Shown: one piece after another, positions 33,282 through 40,407 of the stretch
Layout: each line of letters opens with the position of its first letter
Position numbering within the stretch: the first letter of the stretch is position 1
Assembly: GCF_026725475.1 (NCBI RefSeq)
Contig: NZ_CP109965.1
Location: forward strand, 744,001 to 808,000
Origin: Catenovulum adriaticum
Lineage (GTDB): Bacteria; Pseudomonadota; Gammaproteobacteria; Enterobacterales; Alteromonadaceae
DNA length: 64,000 bases
Reading direction: 5' to 3'
The notes under the pieces: generated by a model
Database searches by the model: none
What the model was told of the DNA's origin: nothing
What the model saw: the letters and a program-made list of their open reading frames with translations, nothing else
Program-made: the position numbers and the translations under genes

Positions 33282-35750
33282 ATGGCTTTATTTTCTAAAG
33301 GTCAACTCGGCCGAACCTGCTTATTTAGCTTGCTGTTTTTTTTATTATCAACTCAGTATGTTAATGCGCGCGATTATGTATCTCATCAGGTGTCGGGTGA
33401 TAATTTAATTATTCAAACTGATGATGGTCAAATTACTCTGGACTATTTAACTGATTTTTCTGTTGAAGTGAGCTTTGAACCCAATTTAGGCAAGCAGTCG
33501 CAAGTGACGGCTTCTTTCAGTCTGGTTGAACAAACTGAGGATGTGAAGGTTCAGTTAGAACAATCTGACAATCAGCTTATATTTAATAGCAAACAATTGA
33601 GCGCTGTTATTCAAAAATCACCTTTAAACATTAAATATATTCAGCAAGGAACATTATTAGTGCGTGAAGCGGGTGGGTTTATTGCAAATTCAAATACTCA
33701 AGCGCGAGGTATTCAATTTAAACTGGCTCCTAATGAGAAAATATTAGGGGGTGGTGAACGTGTTTTAGGTATGGACCGACGTGGGAACAGGCTGCCTTTA
33801 TACAATAAAGCGCATTATGGATATGGTACTGAATCAACCCAAATGAATTATGGTTTACCGGCTGTTTATTCAAGTAATCAATACATGATTTTATTTGATA
33901 ACCCAGCGTCAGGTTGGTTAGATATTGGCAAAACTAAAGCTGATGTTTTGGCGTTTGAAGCTAAGTTAGGACAACTGACTTACGTTGTAATTGCGGGGAA
34001 TAGTTTTAGTGATTTAACGACTCAATATGTCAATGTTACGGGTAAACAACCGATGCCACCACGTTGGGCTTTAGGTTATATTGCTTCTCGGTTTGGTTAT
34101 CATAGCGAGCAAGAAGCGCGTGAGACGCTTAATTTATTTGAACAGCAAAATTTTCCGGTTGATGCCATTATTTTTGATCTGTACTGGTTTGGTAAAGATG
34201 TACAAGGCCATATGGGCAATTTAGCTTGGGATAACAAGGCTTTTCCAAACCCTGAAAAAATGATAAAAGATTTTAAACAAGCTGGAGTGAATACAGTTTT
34301 AATTACTGAGCCATTTATTTTAACGACCAGTAAAAAATGGCAAAACGCAGTTGATAACCAAGTGTTGGCGCTTGATAAAACAGGAAACCCAAAAACATTT
34401 GATTTTTATTTTGGGAATACAGGCTTAGTCGACATTTTTAAACCAGAAGCTAAAGCTTGGTTTGGCAATATTTACCATGAGCTTATGCAACAAGGAATAG
34501 CTGGTTGGTGGGGCGATTTAGGTGAACCCGAAGTTCACCCAGCAGATACCTTGCATCAAGTTAATGGAAATACATTAGTGGCTGATGCTATTCACAATGC
34601 GTATGGACATGAATGGGCGAAATTGGTGTATCAAAATCAGCAGTTAAATTATCCTAATACACGGCCTTTTATTTTAATGCGTTCTGGTTTTGCGGGTTCT
34701 CAACGTTATGGCATTATCCCTTGGACTGGTGATGTAGGTCGCAACTGGGATGGATTAAAACCTCAAGTTGAATTGTCACTGCAAATGAGCTTGTTTGGTT
34801 TGGCTTACACGCATTCTGATTTAGGTGGCTTTGCGGGCGATAATTTAGATGAAGAGCTGTATCTTCGCTGGTTACAATATGGGGTGTTTCAACCTATTTA
34901 CCGGCCTCACGCACAAGAAGCAGTTGCACCTGAGCCTGTTTTTCATTCTGAAAAAGTGCAAAATATTATTCGCCAGTCAGTTAATTTGCGATATCAGCTC
35001 ATGCCGTACTTGTATACGATGGCATTTGAAAACTCACAAACAGGCAAACCTTTAATGCAACCTGTATTTTTTGCATCACAGGCTCCCCAAGATATAGATA
35101 ATAAATATGACTATTTATGGGGCGATGATTTTTTTGTTTCGCCTATTATCAACAGTGGAGTAACTGAGAAAACGGTAGATTTACCTGAAGGGCAATGGTT
35201 TGATTTTTTCACCGATCAAATTTACGCCGGTGGTAAAACTCAAAAGGTGGCTGTTAATTTAGAAAGTATTCCTGTGTTTGTTAAAGCTGGGGCTTTTGTT
35301 CCTATGGTTGAAAGGGTAGAGAATGCAGCTCATTATTCATCTGAGCAACTTACTTTACATTATTATCATGATCCTAAAGTGATAAAATCTGATGGTTATA
35401 TGTATGAAGACGATGGTAAAACAGCTAATGCATTTACCAAAGGCTTGTATGAAAAACTAAAATTTAATGCGACATTTAAACCAGAACAGGCGCAGCTCAA
35501 TTTTAACTTTAAGCGAGATGTAGGAGCTAAACCTTATCAAGGTATGCCTGAAAATCGAGAATTAACTTTAGTGGTACATCAAGCTGTCAAGCCACGGACA
35601 ATCAGGGTAAATCAAAAAGATGTGACGATAGCGGCTTCTTATCAGCAATATCAACAAACTAATTCAAGCGCTTGGTTTAACTCTCAGACTAAGCAATTAA
35701 TGCTTAAAACAAACTGGCATACCCAAGCTGTTGAGATTTCTATTAAATAA
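33282..35750 (+). CDS. GH31 alpha-glucosidase / alpha-transglucosylase
   Basis: Family 31 enzyme of 822 residues with an N-terminal signal peptide (LGRTCLFSLLFFLLSTQYVNA), so periplasmic or outer-membrane associated. The catalytic segments are VDAIIFDLYWFGKD, GWWGDLGEPEVHP (nucleophile D412) and PWTGDVGRNWDG (acid/base about D484). The N-terminal sandwich and the C-terminal domain with YMYEDDGKT are as usual. WWGDLGEPE and the overall size resemble the Cellvibrio alpha-transglucosylase Agd31B, so it may transfer glucosyl units as well as hydrolyse maltodextrins. SD AAGGAA is present. It ends the starch locus. Confidence 0.92.
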   Translation: MALFSKGQLGRTCLFSLLFFLLSTQYVNARDYVSHQVSGDNLIIQTDDGQITLDYLTDFSVEVSFEPNLGKQSQVTASFSLVEQTEDVKVQLEQSDNQLIFNSKQLSAVIQKSPLNIKYIQQGTLLVREAGGFIANSNTQARGIQFKLAPNEKILGGGERVLGMDRRGNRLPLYNKAHYGYGTESTQMNYGLPAVYSSNQYMILFDNPASGWLDIGKTKADVLAFEAKLGQLTYVVIAGNSFSDLTTQYVNVTGKQPMPPRWALGYIASRFGYHSEQEARETLNLFEQQNFPVDAIIFDLYWFGKDVQGHMGNLAWDNKAFPNPEKMIKDFKQAGVNTVLITEPFILTTSKKWQNAVDNQVLALDKTGNPKTFDFYFGNTGLVDIFKPEAKAWFGNIYHELMQQGIAGWWGDLGEPEVHPADTLHQVNGNTLVADAIHNAYGHEWAKLVYQNQQLNYPNTRPFILMRSGFAGSQRYGIIPWTGDVGRNWDGLKPQVELSLQMSLFGLAYTHSDLGGFAGDNLDEELYLRWLQYGVFQPIYRPHAQEAVAPEPVFHSEKVQNIIRQSVNLRYQLMPYLYTMAFENSQTGKPLMQPVFFASQAPQDIDNKYDYLWGDDFFVSPIINSGVTEKTVDLPEGQWFDFFTDQIYAGGKTQKVAVNLESIPVFVKAGAFVPMVERVENAAHYSSEQLTLHYYHDPKVIKSDGYMYEDDGKTANAFTKGLYEKLKFNATFKPEQAQLNFNFKRDVGAKPYQGMPENRELTLVVHQAVKPRTIRVNQKDVTIAASYQQYQQTNSSAWFNSQTKQLMLKTNWHTQAVEISIK

Positions 35751-35817
35751 AGGTTTTCAACGATAAGCCTAAAAGGTATTTTGCTTTTTAGGCTAATTCA
35801 CTTGTACACTTAGCTTA

Positions 35818-35975
35818 GGGCGTGTTTATCTTTGTTTATAACTTGAGCTGAGGTAAAAAATTGTTTTAAGCAAAGCAGAAATAACAAGATTTAGCGACTA
35901 TATAAATCAAACTTATTCAGTTTTGTTAATAATGAAAATAGCCTATGGCTCTACTAACACAAAGATTTACCAGTT
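35818..35975. mobile_element. Possible degenerate MITE related to the element at 12251
   Basis: GGGCGTGTTTATCTTTG matches the terminal repeat of the 12.25-kb element except at one position. A possible degraded right end, CACAAAGATTTACC, lies near 35961. No coding frame is present. Only one end is convincing, so this may be a decayed copy or a single-ended remnant between the GH31 and VOC genes. Confidence 0.35.
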
Positions 35976-36017
35976 CTCGTTAAACTTGAGTGTAATGAAA
36001 CCGAAAAGGAGATTTCT

Positions 36018-36431
36018 ATGTTAAAGATGGCAGGGCTTGATCATATTGTGTTACGAACCACAAAGTTAACCCAAATGTTAGACTTTTACTGTGGACATTT
36101 GGGATGTACTTTGGAGCGTAAAACCGACGATTCTCTTGGCTTAACTCAGCTTAGAGCAGGTAATACGCTAATTGATATTGTTACTTTTGATAGCAAGTTA
36201 GGAAAACTAGCAGATAACCCTCCCGATTTAAACAGTCCTAATTTAGACCATTTCTGTTTGCAAGTGGAAACCAGCTCGATGGATGAAATTTGCCAATATT
36301 TAACTCAGCATTATATCCCTCATACCGAGCCTGAAAATCGTTATGGCGCGCAAGGTTTTGGTTTATCTGTTTATCTAACCGATCCACAAGGTAATACGGT
36401 TGAGCTAAAGCCCAAAGTAGATGAGGGTTAA
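36018..36431 (+). CDS. VOC-superfamily (glyoxalase/dioxygenase-like) protein
   Basis: A small 137-residue cytosolic protein with the paired beta-alpha-beta repeats of the vicinal oxygen chelate fold. GLDHIVLRTTKLTQMLDFYCGHLGC (about 5-29) carries the first metal histidine, NLDHFCLQVET (about 76-86) the second, and GNTVELKP (about 126-133) the terminal glutamate ligand. AAGGAG precedes the ATG. Homologues are annotated as virulence-associated or glyoxalase-like; the substrate is unknown. Confidence 0.85.
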   Translation: MLKMAGLDHIVLRTTKLTQMLDFYCGHLGCTLERKTDDSLGLTQLRAGNTLIDIVTFDSKLGKLADNPPDLNSPNLDHFCLQVETSSMDEICQYLTQHYIPHTEPENRYGAQGFGLSVYLTDPQGNTVELKPKVDEG

Positions 36432-36570
36432 TCACAAGTCGCTTTTTAGGGCTGATTTGTATGATTTGAGTACCAGTGGACAGTTTTGTAGGCAAGTGCT
36501 GGCTTTGTACATTAATTTGATTAACATTAATTCATGATCTATTTCAATGACACCTTTGTAGGAGCCTAAT

Positions 36571-37581
36571 GTGAAAATTTTTAAATATATTGCTACGAGC
36601 TTATTGTTTATTTTTGTTGTGGGCTGCCAGCAAGCACCTGAACAGGCTGTAATCAGCGGGAATATTGGCTATTTAGAGCGAATCGCTTTATTACCTAATA
36701 GTCAGGCGACAATCAGTTTATACGATGTATCTATCGCAGATAAAAAATCTGAGCTGATTACTGAGCAAACAATCGATCTGAAAGACAAGCAAGTGCCTAT
36801 TGCTTTTAAACTTGAGTTTGAGGCGGATAAACTAAAAGAGAATGGCCGTTATGCAATACGCGCTATCATTAAAAGCCAACAAGGTCAGTTATTATGGACC
36901 ACGGATACTAACTATCCGGTTGAATCGACCACGAGCGAACAAAAATTGGGAATGCTGCGTTTAGTTAAAGTGAAATCGCCTGAACAATCACACACGTCGA
37001 CCTCAATAACTGATCTTACACAATATCAATGTGATGAGTTAAGTGTTCAAAGTCGTTTGCGTGATAATCAGTTAGAGTTGATTTTTAATGGTAAATCTTA
37101 TTTATTAAATCGAGTGGTGGCAGCGTCAGGTGAAAAATATCAACTTGATAGTGCAGGCCAGCCAGCGATTGATTTTTGGCAAAAAGGCGATGAAGCTATG
37201 CTAACAATTGATGGAGAAACACTTAGTTGCCAGTCTGAAGAGCAAAGCCATTCAGATAATAAATTAGCCAATACTCAATGGCAAGTAACGCAAATTAATA
37301 ACCAAGCTTTAATTGAAAATAGTAAAGTAACTATCAATTTTTCAGAGCAGAAAATTTATGGTAGTGCGGGTTGTAATCAATATACGGCCGACTATCAGTT
37401 AAATTCACCTGAAATTAAATTATCAACGATTGCTGTTACCAAAAAAGCTTGTATGGCGGCAGAATTGGCAGAGCAGGAATCTCGTTTTTTAATACTTTTA
37501 GGTGAAGTTAAGCAATTTACAACAGGTAATAACAACTTAACTTTACTAGATGGCAGCGGAAATAAACTAATCGCCGAGTAA
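36571..37581 (+). CDS. Three-domain lipoprotein: YbaY-like, MliC-like and META domains
   Basis: A GTG-initiated (TAGGAG upstream) lipoprotein of 336 residues; VVGC forms the lipobox. The first domain (about 28-130; ISGNIGYLERIALLPNSQATISLYDVSI) matches the YbaY/YscW-type beta-sandwich. The second (about 150-222; YQCDELSVQSRL, SYLLNRVVAASGEKYQ, FWQKGDEAMLTIDGE, LSCQ) matches MliC, the inhibitor of c-type lysozyme. The third (about 232-330; ANTQWQVTQINNQ, GSAGCNQYTADYQ, KKACM) is a META/HslJ domain. It is probably anchored in the outer membrane, facing the periplasm, and could defend against host lysozyme and envelope stress. Each domain call is by motif; the role of the fusion is inferred. Confidence 0.85.
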   Translation: MKIFKYIATSLLFIFVVGCQQAPEQAVISGNIGYLERIALLPNSQATISLYDVSIADKKSELITEQTIDLKDKQVPIAFKLEFEADKLKENGRYAIRAIIKSQQGQLLWTTDTNYPVESTTSEQKLGMLRLVKVKSPEQSHTSTSITDLTQYQCDELSVQSRLRDNQLELIFNGKSYLLNRVVAASGEKYQLDSAGQPAIDFWQKGDEAMLTIDGETLSCQSEEQSHSDNKLANTQWQVTQINNQALIENSKVTINFSEQKIYGSAGCNQYTADYQLNSPEIKLSTIAVTKKACMAAELAEQESRFLILLGEVKQFTTGNNNLTLLDGSGNKLIAE

Positions 37582-37996
37582 ACTGAGCTTAATAGCTTTC
37601 TCGTTTAGTCTGAGGAATCTTATGATTTAAATTATAAGCAGGCTAAATTAGGTTTTTTGAAGGACGTTTGTTTGCCATTTCTACTGTGTTGCCCCACATG
37701 GATGTGGGGCAAGCTGACTTTCCAGGAGCAAAAGTCTTTATCGCTTGTTTATCTCGCTCACTAAATCTCAATCGCTATGCCTTGTATTAATACCAAGCAA
37801 AGGCTGCAAAAAATTATACCCAAAAGATTATCAGATCCTAATCACACCTTGACCTTTTTTAAATATTTCCTTCTTTGTATATTGTTTCCCTGCACCCAGC
37901 GGTTGTTTTAACTGGTATTTTACGAAGCTGGATTATTTATGCTTTTCATCTAAGCTAATGCTTATAAAATAAGTTTACAATGGAGCCGGGCATTAA
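37582..37996. other. Intergenic region with a perfect hairpin
   Basis: About 415 bp without a supported gene. It holds TTGCCCCACAT/ATGTGGGGCAA at 37689-37712, a perfect 11-bp inverted repeat with a 2-bp centre. A weaker similar motif (CCCATGGATGGG) recurs near 38806-38817, suggesting a short dispersed palindromic repeat. The remaining sequence shows nothing I can support. Confidence 0.5.
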
Positions 37997-38695
37997 ATGA
38001 TTAGGTTACATGGGTTTGGTCCGCAATTTGGGTTAATGGATGCCAGTCCGTTTGTGCTAAAAGTGGATATTTATTTACGAATGGCTGAAATTCCTTATCA
38101 AGTTCGGTCTAAAATCTCTAATTTAACTAAAGCGCCTAAAGCTAAACTGCCGTTTATTACCGATGGAGATAAATTGATAGCTGACTCTAGCTTTATTATT
38201 GAACATTTAAAGCAGCAGTACGGTGATATTTTAGATATTGCTTTAACGCCTCACCAGCAAGCAATCGCCTATTTAGTGAGTAAATCATTAGATGAAAATT
38301 TTTATTGGTGCTTTGTGTATTCTCGGTGGATAAATGAATCTACTTGGCTTGATATGAAAGCTTCAACTTTTAGTTTTTTAAGTTTTCCGTTAAAGCACAT
38401 TGTACCTGTCGTTGCACGTCGGCGGGTGGTTAATGCTTTAAATCAGCAAGGGATAGGCAGGCATAGTGAAACGGAAATTAAACATATCTTTATTAACTCG
38501 CTCAATAGCTTAGCTGACTTACTGGGCGAGCAAACCTATTTTTTAGGCGAGCAACCCACAAGCTTAGATGCGACTGCATTTGCGATGCTAGCGGAGTTTA
38601 TTTTGGCTGATTTGCAAAGTGAATTTAATGACATTGCTAAAACATATCCTAGTTTAGTCAGCTATTGTGATCGAATTTACCAAGCTTATTATTAA
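37997..38695 (+). CDS. Glutathione S-transferase-like protein (FAX/metaxin type)
   Basis: A 232-residue soluble protein with a thioredoxin-like N-terminal domain (about 1-75: IRLHGFGPQFGLMDASPFVLKVDIYLRMAEIPY, then KLPFITDGDKLIADSSFIIEHLKQQYG, the SNAIL-like glutathione-binding region) and an all-helical C-terminal domain with QPTSLDATAFAMLAEF. The pattern belongs to the failed-axon-connections/metaxin-type GSTs, not to canonical GSTs. Substrate and role are unknown; it may be a detoxification or chaperone-like protein. Confidence 0.82.
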   Translation: MIRLHGFGPQFGLMDASPFVLKVDIYLRMAEIPYQVRSKISNLTKAPKAKLPFITDGDKLIADSSFIIEHLKQQYGDILDIALTPHQQAIAYLVSKSLDENFYWCFVYSRWINESTWLDMKASTFSFLSFPLKHIVPVVARRRVVNALNQQGIGRHSETEIKHIFINSLNSLADLLGEQTYFLGEQPTSLDATAFAMLAEFILADLQSEFNDIAKTYPSLVSYCDRIYQAYY

Positions 38696-38833
38696 ACCCA
38701 TTTAAATAAAGACAACCTGATTATAAGTAACCTCAACTCGGTTGAATGAATATGTTTCAAACGGCCTTTTTACAGGGGATGCGTTAAATTCCTTTATATA
38801 CAACCCCATGGATGGGAGAGCGACGTCGGAGCT

Positions 38834-39748
38834 CTAGCTATTTACGCGTATTTTACCTTTGAGCTTATCCCCCCACAAATACAAACTAAGACCGACTAAG
38901 ATAGCGCTAGCACCGAGTATTAAATTAAGCGAAACGGGTTCATTATTAAGCTGGTTGCCTAAAAATAGAGCAACAACTGGCGTAATTAAGGTAACTAGAG
39001 CCACGCTAGAAACAGTTAATTTTTGCAAAACATAATAAAAGCAAATAAACCCGACTAAAGATCCAAATATACCTAAATAAACAATGGCGTAAATTGATTT
39101 GGCTTGCCATTGTTCTGGCGTGATTTCAGCGCCCATTATTAACCATAAAGCGATAAATAAAGGAACTGATACCATAAGTGCTCCAACTGTCGTTGCCATC
39201 GGATGTATGCTAATGACCACAGTTTTAACCATAACGCCACTGAAGCTAAATAAGCTCACAGCAAGTAAGACACAAACAATGCCTACCCAAGTATGATTAT
39301 CTGTGGTTAATGCATCTTTAAATATAACGGCTAAGCCTAATAAGCAAATAATTAAAGCCAACCAGCGAGTTGCACTAAAAGGTTTTTCATTGAGGATTTT
39401 TTGTCCTGCTAAACCAGATAAAATAGGCGCTAAACCAAAAATAACAGAGATTAACCCAGATTGAATATACCAAGTTGCTAAATAGCTAAATGCCATGCCG
39501 CCAAATACCCCAATAGCCGAATAGCTATATAAACTTAAACTGGTTTTGTTAAGAGGTAATCGAATATGAAATAAGCGGATTAAACCCAAACCAATCACTA
39601 ATGCAATTAGCATACGTATTGCTACAGCCAGAATAGGGTGCATGCTGGCACTGCTCCAGACTATCGCCAATGGTGTTGTAGACCAAATTAATAAAACGGC
39701 GGTATAAGCAGCACTTATTTTTGGATTAAAGGGTGTGGCAGCGTGCAT
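38834..39748 (-). CDS. EamA/DMT-family transporter
   Basis: Inner-membrane exporter of the drug/metabolite transporter superfamily, about 304 residues with ten membrane segments and two EamA repeats (first about 10-135, second about 150-285). ATPLAIVWSSASMHPILAVAIRMLIAL and SLVGFICFYYVLQKL..SVALVTLITPVVALFLG are typical. ATG 39748 is chosen because the longer frame start at 39814 lies inside a strong minus-strand terminator. DMT exporters of this type often expel amino acids or metabolites; the substrate is not readable. A short leader frame and terminator upstream suggest regulated read-through. Confidence 0.9.
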   Translation of the reverse strand: MHAATPFNPKISAAYTAVLLIWSTTPLAIVWSSASMHPILAVAIRMLIALVIGLGLIRLFHIRLPLNKTSLSLYSYSAIGVFGGMAFSYLATWYIQSGLISVIFGLAPILSGLAGQKILNEKPFSATRWLALIICLLGLAVIFKDALTTDNHTWVGIVCVLLAVSLFSFSGVMVKTVVISIHPMATTVGALMVSVPLFIALWLIMGAEITPEQWQAKSIYAIVYLGIFGSLVGFICFYYVLQKLTVSSVALVTLITPVVALFLGNQLNNEPVSLNLILGASAILVGLSLYLWGDKLKGKIRVNS

Positions 39749-39792
39749 TTTTGGATCTTCCTTATTATTGGTGCCAAAAATGCTTTGCAGCT

Positions 39793-39830
39793 TAAACAAA
39801 AAAGCCGCAGTCATTTTTGGCTGCGGCTTT
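39793..39830 (-). terminator. Rho-independent terminator just upstream of the EamA gene (possible attenuator)
   Basis: On the minus strand AAAGCCGCAG and CTGCGGCTTT form a perfect 10-bp stem with a 10-nt loop followed by TTTTTTG. It points toward the transporter gene, whose start is 45 bp downstream, and no other minus-strand gene lies between 40.4 kb and here. A terminator in the leader of a gene is a hallmark of attenuation or a short regulatory RNA. Confidence 0.85.
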
Positions 39831-39848
39831 CGAAAATTAATTATTCAA

Positions 39849-39878
39849 CTAGCCACAACAATAGAAAGGCATGCGCAT
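39849..39878 (-). CDS. Possible nine-residue leader peptide upstream of the EamA attenuator
   Basis: The minus strand reads ATG CGC ATG CCT TTC TAT TGT TGT GGC TAG, encoding MRMPFYCCG, ending about 19 nt before the terminator stem. A competing frame at the same place encodes MCLICACLSIVVAS. The GGA upstream is about 11 bp from the ATG, so ribosome binding is not strong. The layout resembles a leader-peptide attenuator with Cys codons in tandem, but this is inference. Confidence 0.35.
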   Translation of the reverse strand: MRMPFYCCG

Positions 39879-40407
39879 ATTAAGCACATTCCAAATCACT
39901 CTGCGTGGTTTAAGGTTACAATTGATGAATAACATTTTTAAATAGGTCACGTTAATTTGCTGATGAAAAATGAGTTTGGAGTTTTTTAACCAAGAGGTCA
40001 ACCATTTTTTATTAATTTATTTTGTCATTTTATGTCAGTTTTAAAGGTTTTTATGGCGGTTTTTTGAGCTTTCGGTGATTTTTTTGCATTTTTTGGAATA
40101 AAATTACAGTTTGTGTGGTGATTTGGTATTACCAATATGCTAGTTTTAGCTCAGCTTGTTTAGTGTTTAAATAGTCAGGCGGCAGATTAATCAGCTAACT
40201 GAATCATCGTGTTGATACATTATGCAAAAGTTAGATTCTGACTGTGTTAGATTCTGACTGTTAAGTGAAATAAAACTGACCATTTATAGCTAAATGACTT
40301 CTGATATAGTGCTAACAGGTTTTTAGTAAAATGATGAGGCTAATTTTGTTAGTACGAAGTGATTTTAGCTATGAAGCTCAGTCAACTCAAAATTAAAGAG
40401 GTTTGTT
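39879..40407. other. Intergenic region between the EamA leader and ppc
   Basis: About 530 bp, strongly AT-rich with several T tracts. It must contain the ppc promoter on the plus strand and the EamA leader promoter on the minus strand, but I cannot assign hexamers confidently. A 16-bp tandem duplication sits at 40231-40262. No coding frame is supported. Confidence 0.5.
40231..40262. repeat. Tandem 16-bp duplication upstream of ppc
   Basis: TTAGATTCTGACTGTG is followed immediately by TTAGATTCTGACTGTT, a two-unit tandem repeat differing at the final base. It lies about 145 bp before the ppc start and could be an activator site pair or replication slippage. Confidence 0.7.

Noticed and set aside
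33178..33408. Small plus-strand frame before the GH31 gene
   Set aside because: It overlaps the signal-peptide start of the GH31 gene and lacks a ribosome site, whereas the GH31 start has AAGGAA.
35765..35793. Terminator after the GH31 gene
   Set aside because: AGCCTAAAAG/CTTTTTAGGCT forms a stem, but no T run follows on the plus strand, so it is not called as a terminator.
39748..39814. Longer N-terminus for the EamA transporter
   Set aside because: The extra codons lie within a perfect terminator hairpin and include no membrane-like sequence; ATG 39748 gives the family length.
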